From: Atriophallophorus winterbourni
Taxonomy: Eukaryota > Platyhelminthes > Trematoda > Plagiorchiida > Microphallidae
Length of the DNA: 64,000 nucleotides
NCBI GenBank assembly: GCA_013407085.1
Contig: JACCGJ010009909.1
Coordinates: forward strand, 1 to 64,000
Reading direction: 5' to 3'
Shown here one piece after another: positions 11,801 through 20,800 of the stretch. Each line of letters opens with the position of its first letter. Position 1 is the first letter of the stretch. The notes below the pieces were generated by a model. The model saw nothing but the letters and a program-made list of their open reading frames with translations. It did not search any database and was not told the DNA's origin. Position numbers and translations under genes: made by a program.

Positions 11801-14800
11801 ATGTTTCGTGCATTTTATTTTCCGTGCAACTGTGGTCTGGTAAATCTTCCATTTTACGCACCGTAATGGTCTTTGTGAGCTTTATCCCGACAGTTTCCTT
11901 GCGGTTTTCGTTTGTGTCAACTATGTCATCACTCTTAATGATTTTTTGTTGTGCGTTGTTACAATGTGTTTGACAATGAACGCGAATACTTTAACACTTG
12001 GACTAATGCGCATCGTTCTTGCGGGCCGTGTGTACGTTGGTCATTTAGCTCTGCCTACTCACGAATCCCGTGCAATGTTCCATAATCCACCGTTTACGAT
12101 TGTTTACGATCAGTTCCTTTATCGTGCTCCTTCCAGCCCCGTCACCGACGATTCTCACACACCGCCTTCGTCGTTCTCCAACCTTACTTCGGATAATCTC
12201 TGCAAGCCTGTTGAAAACGCACCCCGGCCCGACTGGATGCAAATTCTGAACCCCGATTCCCCCGGGCCGGTAGAGTCGTTTCGCTTTGACTGTCATTTTC
12301 GCCCTCTGGCAGACAGTTTGACCGGATTCAAGGTTAGTTCATCGGATGTGCAATCTGTGCTGTGCGGCTTACATCGTGCTAAATTGATTGGTCAACAGTA
12401 CTGATCTTCATGCTGAAACAGGCTGGAGTCTCACTACCATTTCTATCCCCCCGTCATATCTGTCTAGGCCTAGGTAACTTGACAGTATTCCAGCCCACGT
12501 GCTGTCTCCCACTGTACGGCACTTTGCCGGGATCAGGCTTGTGCTCTCATACCATACCATCGAATAAGCGATCGAGATTTTATTGTATGTTTCCTGTTTC
12601 TTATTGCGTAATTGCTCCAAGCTGAAACTTTTCCGATCAGGCTAATAAAACCAACCAGTTCAATCGTGGATGAGATCGTGCCCATGTTTTTGAACAGATT
12701 GATCGTACCGGCCTTATTTAACAATGGCAGTAAAGTTCAATGGTTTGCACTGTTTGAAGTCATGTGGACACTACATGTCGCTGTTACAGGGAAGCTTGTT
12801 GCCCTTATGGGACTACATAATGATGCGGAGCCTCATGGGCATTGAACTTTGCATATGTTTTGTTGTTGCTGCTTACAGCCCTCGCGTTCATAGTGCACTA
12901 CCGCTTTCTCTAGACGGAGAGAACAAGTTAAGTCTCGGATTGTCTTAAATCGGTGGAAAACTTTCAGAAAATTTACGTTTTGAACCCGATGTTAAATGCG
13001 TTTCGCGCAACAAGCCATAGATCAGCGTTGAGTTACTTTTAAGTGACGGGTATTATGTGTTACTTACAGTACCGTACTTGCGCTATACCATCAGTTTCGG
13101 TTTGATCAGATGGAGGTGGTCTTCAACCGAATGAAGCGCGCTGCCACAGATGAAGACGAATACTTGTCACGCAGGAATACATAAATTCGAGCCCAGCTAA
13201 TGGTTAGTGTCCCATTCAGATCTGCGCGCATCTCTGACGTCCCGGCTGCTACCAACAATCAACACTATGCAGCAAGCCATCCATCAGTTATGCGTGAATC
13301 ATGGTCTCACATATTGGTGTGCATGCATGAAATCACAGGTGTGAAGCCAGACAAAGTGCTACACAGTCAGAGATTGCAGATAGACTGAAATACCGCCAGG
13401 TTGTCATAGCCGGAAGTGGCAGTGGGGATAAGCTCCCACTATTTATAAAATGCTCCCATATGGCACGCGTCTCAAATAGCCTCTGACAACCAAGTCCAGC
13501 TTCTGGCCTGCACGAGTGGCTCCCCGAGCCCGGCGAACTGTTTCTACCAACAGGAGAAGGGGCGAAGGCGAGTGACTGGCGCCTGCAAACCAGTTTGCTT
13601 CGGGCAGATGGAGCTCGTTAGCCTGGGAGGGCATCTTATCTAAGGGAAGGAAAACCCTGATTTTAAACCTCCGCTGCCTTGTGGGATACCCGATCACGGG
13701 AAATGCTTCGGGAGAAAACCCTGAGGAAAAACCTGGAACACAGTCTGGTAGATCACCTTTTTCTGGCAACTCCCTGCTGCCTTGCAGGTCGCACTTGGTT
13801 GTGCAAAGGGCAGAGAAGCTGACTCGAACAAACGCCGAGTGGTGCTGGGGACGCCGCTTTGTACCCAAATTCCCAAGAACCTTCTTTGAAGCCGACTCAT
13901 CCTCCAGGAGGAGACAGTCGCACAAAAGTAAAAAAGTAAAAGTAAAGGTTGCTCAGCCTTTCGCGCATATGAATCACTGGCTTATAACAGTGGGATTACA
14001 GTGTTTATCCGCATACAGCTCTTTACCACTAAAAACTCAAATTAGCATTGTGTTACCTCCTCAGTGCAGAACATACAGTCGATGGTCGAAGTAACAAACT
14101 CAAAAGTGCTTTCTAAAGCTGCTCTACAGAGCTTGTTCACCGTACTACGACAGCGCCTGCTAGGTCATGTGTGCAGACTGGAAAATGGTCTTATTCCAGC
14201 AGATCTACTCTATGTTGGTTTAAAATCAGCAAGTCGACTATTGCGTAGACCGCAGTTGCGTTAAAAGGCGTATGCAAAAGAGATAGGAAAGAATTTGACA
14301 TTGGCACTATGAGTTGGGAAGAACTTGCTCTTGATCGCTCACTTTATAAGTGCAGTATATAAAGCGTCATCTGCAAACTGGAGAATAGCAGATAGTGCAC
14401 TCGATTGCTGATCGCAGATCACGCCCTCAGCATGTCATGTGACATCGATCGACCGAGTACTGCCGATCGCTATGAGCGCTGCGAGAGAGATTGTTGCCGC
14501 CCAATCGAACGGTTTAGTGATTTGAAACTTCGTATAGCTTGTGATGTACATCCATGGTGTGCAAGCTGGGGAGGAGCAGATACAGCTGTTGGTTGCTGAA
14601 CGCAGATCACGCTGCCGGCATGCAACTGACGCCCTACAACCGAGTTCTGACTATCGTTGCAAGCGCTGCGGGAGAGATTGTTCCTCCCGAATCGGACTGT
14701 TTAGTCATTCAAAAAGCTGTAGAACATGAACATTCATGCGATTGTGATGTACATCCATGGTCGACATCCACCGAAGTAGGCCAACAACAACAACTAACAT

Positions 14801-17800
14801 TTATTATGAATAGTTTCCTTTTTATAATCGAATATTCACTATTCTGTGACGTTTGAGTAGCGAAATGTTTTTGCCATGATAAGTTCTTGATGCTTGAACG
14901 TTGCAGCGGACTGTGGTAATTGACCTGATCATTTCCCCAAGCTCAGTGCCTAACATAGCCTGTGCAATTCTTAGACATGTTAGGATTGGTTAGCGGAATG
15001 CGATTTAAACCAGAACGACGGTCGCATTGACGCGTTTGGCGTTACATGGCTTCTGTCAGAGGCGCCCACTTGTGTCTAAAGGAATCATTACTGAACCACA
15101 TCGATTTATTTAGCTGTAATTTGTACTGTGCACCGTGTGTGGACTATTCAATATTCATTCAGTGTGTTTACTATCGATCACCTTATCCAACACATGTTGT
15201 GCGAGGTACATGTTGCGACTGAGGAAACCTGTCAGCTCCGGTCCAAGAAACGTATGAAGTCTAGTATGATAAATCGCTCCCCCCCCAGGTACATGTGATA
15301 TCATTTAAGACAGTGCTATGCACCATAATGCCCGTTTGTGCCACAAAATTATCATTCAGATTTCATTTCAACTGTGCCAATTGCCTTCTGGGTCCGCACA
15401 CAATGAGTAACTTCTGTAAGTAAACGGGGCTCATGACGATGTACGCAAGTGCAAACAGATTACAGCTACAAACAACACTATCAATGTGCACAAAAGATTC
15501 CGTCACCTCCGCTCAATGGGCTCAACAGCCTTGGAGTGAGACTCATCGTCTCCAATAATATTCATTGCCACTTTTTGTATTACGGCTGGCGATTTATAAT
15601 CCTATTTGCATACAGCTAGTTGCCCTTGGTGGTCGGTACACCGGGCTATCTCTTTTTTTGGTGTACCTAATCAGAATAGTTCATGTTTAGAGAAAAGCAG
15701 CACATTGTCCGAAGTTGTTCTGAGTTTCTTTTCTACTCACCAAGTGCAAGTCTTACTAACATTTTATATTACCAACCAAAATGCATTCGGAAATTAACAT
15801 TCATTCAGAAACTAACCTCAGTCCCAATCTGGACTGGAAAGTTATGTCCTTCTCCCTTACAGTTCCGGCAACATGACTAACTCCTGAACTACATGAATAA
15901 CCTTTCATGAACTACTTTTACTGGCAGGGAAAATACACGTGCTGTCATAGCTTGAACAATGGGTTTCCCTTCGTAACATGTCACCAATGCGGATTAATAA
16001 GTAACGGCTGCCCCATATCGCTTTGCATTTTCACTCTCTATTCACTGGTAAACACGCCAGTCCCCGATGTTATCGTACAATGTACCATTGTGCAGTATTT
16101 ATGTACTGCGCAGGGAACACCGTGACAAATTGATTTGCCAAAGGTACTGAGCTGCATGCGGAAACACACTGGGGTTTCACTGTCATCTTCTCCTTTCTCT
16201 TATACCAGGACAACTGTACACGGTACCTTAGCCCACGCGCCGTTTCTTATTATGTGCCACTTTGCCTGGATCCAGACTTGCGATTTCATACATTATACAT
16301 ACATTGTTTACCCGTTCTTGTTCGAATTGTGCTGGTGCTTAATAACAGGTTTTCTCTTCTTCAAGGTCTGGTGTGCTGTCAGCGTCCAGGCATCAATCGA
16401 CCCTCGAAACGGTTACGACGGCGAGCATTCCCCCGTCCATGCTTCCAAGGCCACCCACGACACACCTGTAAGTGTTCTCGTTTGTAAATGTTGTGCTTTT
16501 TGTTACTTCGGGTGATCTGGCCTTACAATCGTCGAGTGCTGTCTTTTAATTCGGGGAGATCAATATTTATGTATTCATTATGAGGCCACTTGATCGCTTG
16601 TCCCTGGTTGTTCAACACGAAGCTGATCGTTCATTAGAGTTCATCCAATACACCACTTGCTTGGCTGTCGCTGTTATTTTTTGATTTGTTTGTCTCTGTC
16701 AATGGTGGGGATCTGGGTTAGGCATATTCTCTGATGTGTCTAGCCTTCGGACAGCGATGAACTGACGTCGTCTTTGCTGATTAAAACGCGTCTTGTGCGT
16801 GAAGCCCCGGCTGGTACAGACTGGAAATGTGGCTTGCGGCCTGCCACTAAGAGGAAGAGTGGTTCGAAAAGATTTACTTCTGATCCAATCAAAGTTAGAC
16901 GGGCGCGTTTGCCGAATTGTGATGCAAGAGAAGGAGAGAATGTTTGGCTCGACACATTGATGATGATGACAATAAAGCACCATGGATGGAAAACGTGCAT
17001 CATTTCGTCAGGTGTGTGTGTGTGTGATGGAGATGCATGCAAATGAGCTTTTTTATTCATGGTCATGGGTTCAAACCCTGTATACGTGAGTGTGGGCTCA
17101 TGTGATTGAACAAGTTGGTCGTACCAACGTTACCCAACAGTGGCATACAAGTGCAACTTGTTTTGCATCATTTCTATTTCCCACTGACATGAACTTCTGC
17201 TTTGACCATAATCATGAAAAATCAATTAATCTCCAAAAATTGTTGTTCTTTTTCCACGGTTCTGCTTGATACAAATACATTCCTACTTTGATATGAATGC
17301 AATCTTCCAGTAAAAAAGATTGATCTACCCATCATTTTTCACGCCAAATTGTTACCACAATTTCATAGTGAATAAGATTATCCCGTAATCTTTCATTTTC
17401 ACTAGGTAATTGATTTTCCGACCAGAATACTGGGTCGTTTTTCTCAGACGCTGGTTTGTACTTATTTGCGGAAACGGTTGTAATAAACGTGACCTAGGAG
17501 CACTGTCAGAATAAACTGTTGTATTGTGAACGGTTAACTTGTGGTCCACGATCTGAACATCTTGAAACCCAATCGTAATGCGAGCTACTGTGGTAAGCCT
17601 AGTGTATGAGATGCTTGCAACCCCTATGGATCCGTGATTTGATAGATTAATCAATCAGGAAGGAGGATATTTGGAAAGCGCTTTATTATCACCGATTCCA
17701 GCTTACCCAAAACCCTTGATGTACGTATGCTAAGCTATTATTCATCATGCAAGTTTTGGTATTCAAACACAGAACCTTCTTTGGGTGTGTTCGGTGGCCA

Positions 17801-20800
17801 CTGGCGCTGGCGGATGTGATGTGGTAACCTCGCCGCGTGATCCTTCCGAATCGGTTGACCCTGTCTATAGTCTGATCAACGTTTACAACATGAATGAGCC
17901 GTATGAAAACTTGGACTCTTTCGCCATCACCACGTCCACTGTGCTCTGTATGGCTTCCGTTCCCGGTAAGTGTCTTATTCGTTGCTTCTCCCACAATGCG
18001 ACTCACCCATATGTCTAACCACAATCATCGTCACTCGGTTTCAGCGGAATGCACCGAAACGCAGATTCACTTATCGCAAACCGAGTCCTATTGGGACGCG
18101 ATTCCGCTGGAACAGCCAACCGGAGATGCGGATAACGAGGCCACCTTTAACAGTCCAGGGTGGCGTCCAGATCTGATGGACAGTTTGTGTTGGTCTACAC
18201 AATCCTTCCCCTTGTCTAGCCATCCGAGCAAATTGGTCAAATCACCTGACACCACGCAATCGTGCGAATGGCACACGAATTCCGGCTGTTCGAAATATTC
18301 TGTCGAGCGTCGTCATATCTTTCCTGGTGAGATTGATTTTCCTCGTGTTTCCAAACTAGTTTCTGTTGCGTTTACCGAATTAAGTTATTCGGAAATCAGA
18401 TATTATTTTTTCAGTTCCATTTTACCGGCTGACTGTTTGATTCCGGAATCTGACCGAATAATCCGCTGTTTCACACACAGTCACGTCTACACCCGGGGAG
18501 TAGCTTTCCCGATAGCACTAATCTCCCATGATGGTGAATGATAATACAATCCATCTAAACAAGATTATACTTGTATGCCAACTGTTTATATAGGGTTCGT
18601 ACAACGACCACGATGTTTCAGCCAGAATCCAAGTGTATTCTTGGTCAAAAGCACTCAACAGGCGCTTGTGGATGACCAAGAATTGGTTTTTGCTCACAAT
18701 CCCCATCCATTACTAAATAATGTGTTCATGTCCATTAACTATGTGATACTGCGCCTCATCAAAACACAATAGCACTATTTGTAGCATTACAAAGACCACA
18801 GCCTGCCCTGGGCTGTATGGTATGAAAGCACAAGCCTGATCCAGACAAAGTGCCGCACAATCACAGACTGTACGTGGGCTAAGATACTGTCAGGTTGCCC
18901 AGGCCTAGACAGATATGAGGACGAAAAAAGAACAGCAAATGGTAGTGAGACTTCAGCCTGCAGCTCACTACCTCTGGCCAATCAATTTAGCCCTGGGTTG
19001 TTTACGCCCAAGTGTTGCTCACATGCTGACATGGTTTTTCAATGGTTGCTGGTAACTGATTCATTTTTGGCGCCATTACTTTACTTTTGTGTGGTTGTAT
19101 CAACTGGGAGTTAGGCGCCCTGTTTATTCCGAATTGCATGTCTTTTGGCGGCCAGGTCGTTCTAGATCGTATCCCATTCAATCCAACCCACGGTAGACAT
19201 TAATCAGTCTTACAACACCCGTAGTCGCCGTCGCTGATGACAAGCGGGTCGCGTTTCACGGACAGCTTTGCGATCGATAATAATGTTCGCGGGCGCTGAG
19301 TTTGTCTGACGGTGAGCATGGCCAAACTATTACATTCTTCGCTGTTGAGTTGAAATGTGAATCTATTATGGTGCTCGCATCCCCTTAACTTACACACCGC
19401 AACAAGTTTCTGGTTGTCGTCAAATGGAGACGGTAACATTAGGTTCAGTTAGCCTTGAAATGCGAAGCCATTTCGCTACATACCACCTGCGAATAGCAAC
19501 CTTATATACTCAGTTTACCGTTCGCCAAATGTTAGCTTAGTTTTCAGCAAGATCATTTGCCCAGGATTAAATTCGACTAGTTTTTTTCATTTTGGTGTAG
19601 ATATTGTAACCCAATCGTTTTTGTTCAATTCCACATTCAAATCATACATTTACTACGCTCCTACGTGGTAAATTAAACTTATTCGATATTTGAGATTTAA
19701 ATATCAGCTATAGTAAACAAGGTTATACTTTAACACTGTTGTTTGTTGTTCGTTTACGGCTTTTTAACTATTTCTAGGCTCACTGAACCTAATCTTACTG
19801 TCTCCACCTGATGACAACCAGAAACAAATTGTAGTATTTACGGGCTGGCGATGTGAGCAAAACTATGCATCTGCAGTTAAGCTTACACCAATTAGACTAA
19901 AGGTTTGTAATTCTTGATAGATCCTATACTCATCAACTAGAAGAAGAAGAAGAAATTGGCTTTATTCATATAAACGAATTTTCAGCAGTTACAAAAATTT
20001 CAACAAATAATTTAAAACAAATTGACCGACAGGTCCCGATAACAATTTGTCGACTGAAGGATGTTTATTTTCCGTCTTGATTGATAATTTCCACGTGTGA
20101 TCCAGTTTATTAACAAATGGTGTAACCAAACGTTTTGAGACAAAAGTGGCACAACAATTGCCGGTATCTCGTAATTCGTTCAAAATTGCGCGTTGAAAAT
20201 TGACCTCAGTTAATACGAATAAATGATGCATTTTGCCCATAGCTAGCGTAGACATTTAACGAAAAATGTTGAAAAAAACCTGCGGAGTAATTAATTTTAT
20301 GCACGGCCGATTTGAAGGCCCCGCTTAGAAAATAATCCAGAAAAACAAAACTAGTAGACTACTGATGATTCAAATATTCCTGTTACTTTTTTGCTGGTTT
20401 GATTATCATCATCGAGCTTTTTGTCCACAGCATCCTCACCCGCACCCTCGCCGAATTCAGCCGCTGGTGTGGTGACTACTGCCGGACCTACTATTTGGAT
20501 GGGTTGTTACAATGGGGATCTCTATATTCACCCGGCGGTAACCGAGTGGCGTACTTGTCTGCACGTCGTACATCTGCCTGATGCGATCACGCAAATCCGG
20601 TGAGTTTTGTTTCTTGTGACTCCATCCCACACACTCTTCTAACCGGTCCCATAACTCGACTGCGTTGCAAGATTCTATTCGGTACAAAGGCTCGTATTCA
20701 AGCGTAATACACAATCTTGTGGGCTGTATTTATCCAGTGATTCTAGGTTTCTTGAAGGTAGGTAGATCCGTGAGGAAGTGTTATCGGTAATGTGGCTGAG

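Noticed and set aside
17055..17095. B-box-like 'gggttcaaaccctg'
   Set aside because: No A box or cloverleaf nearby; chance match is likely.
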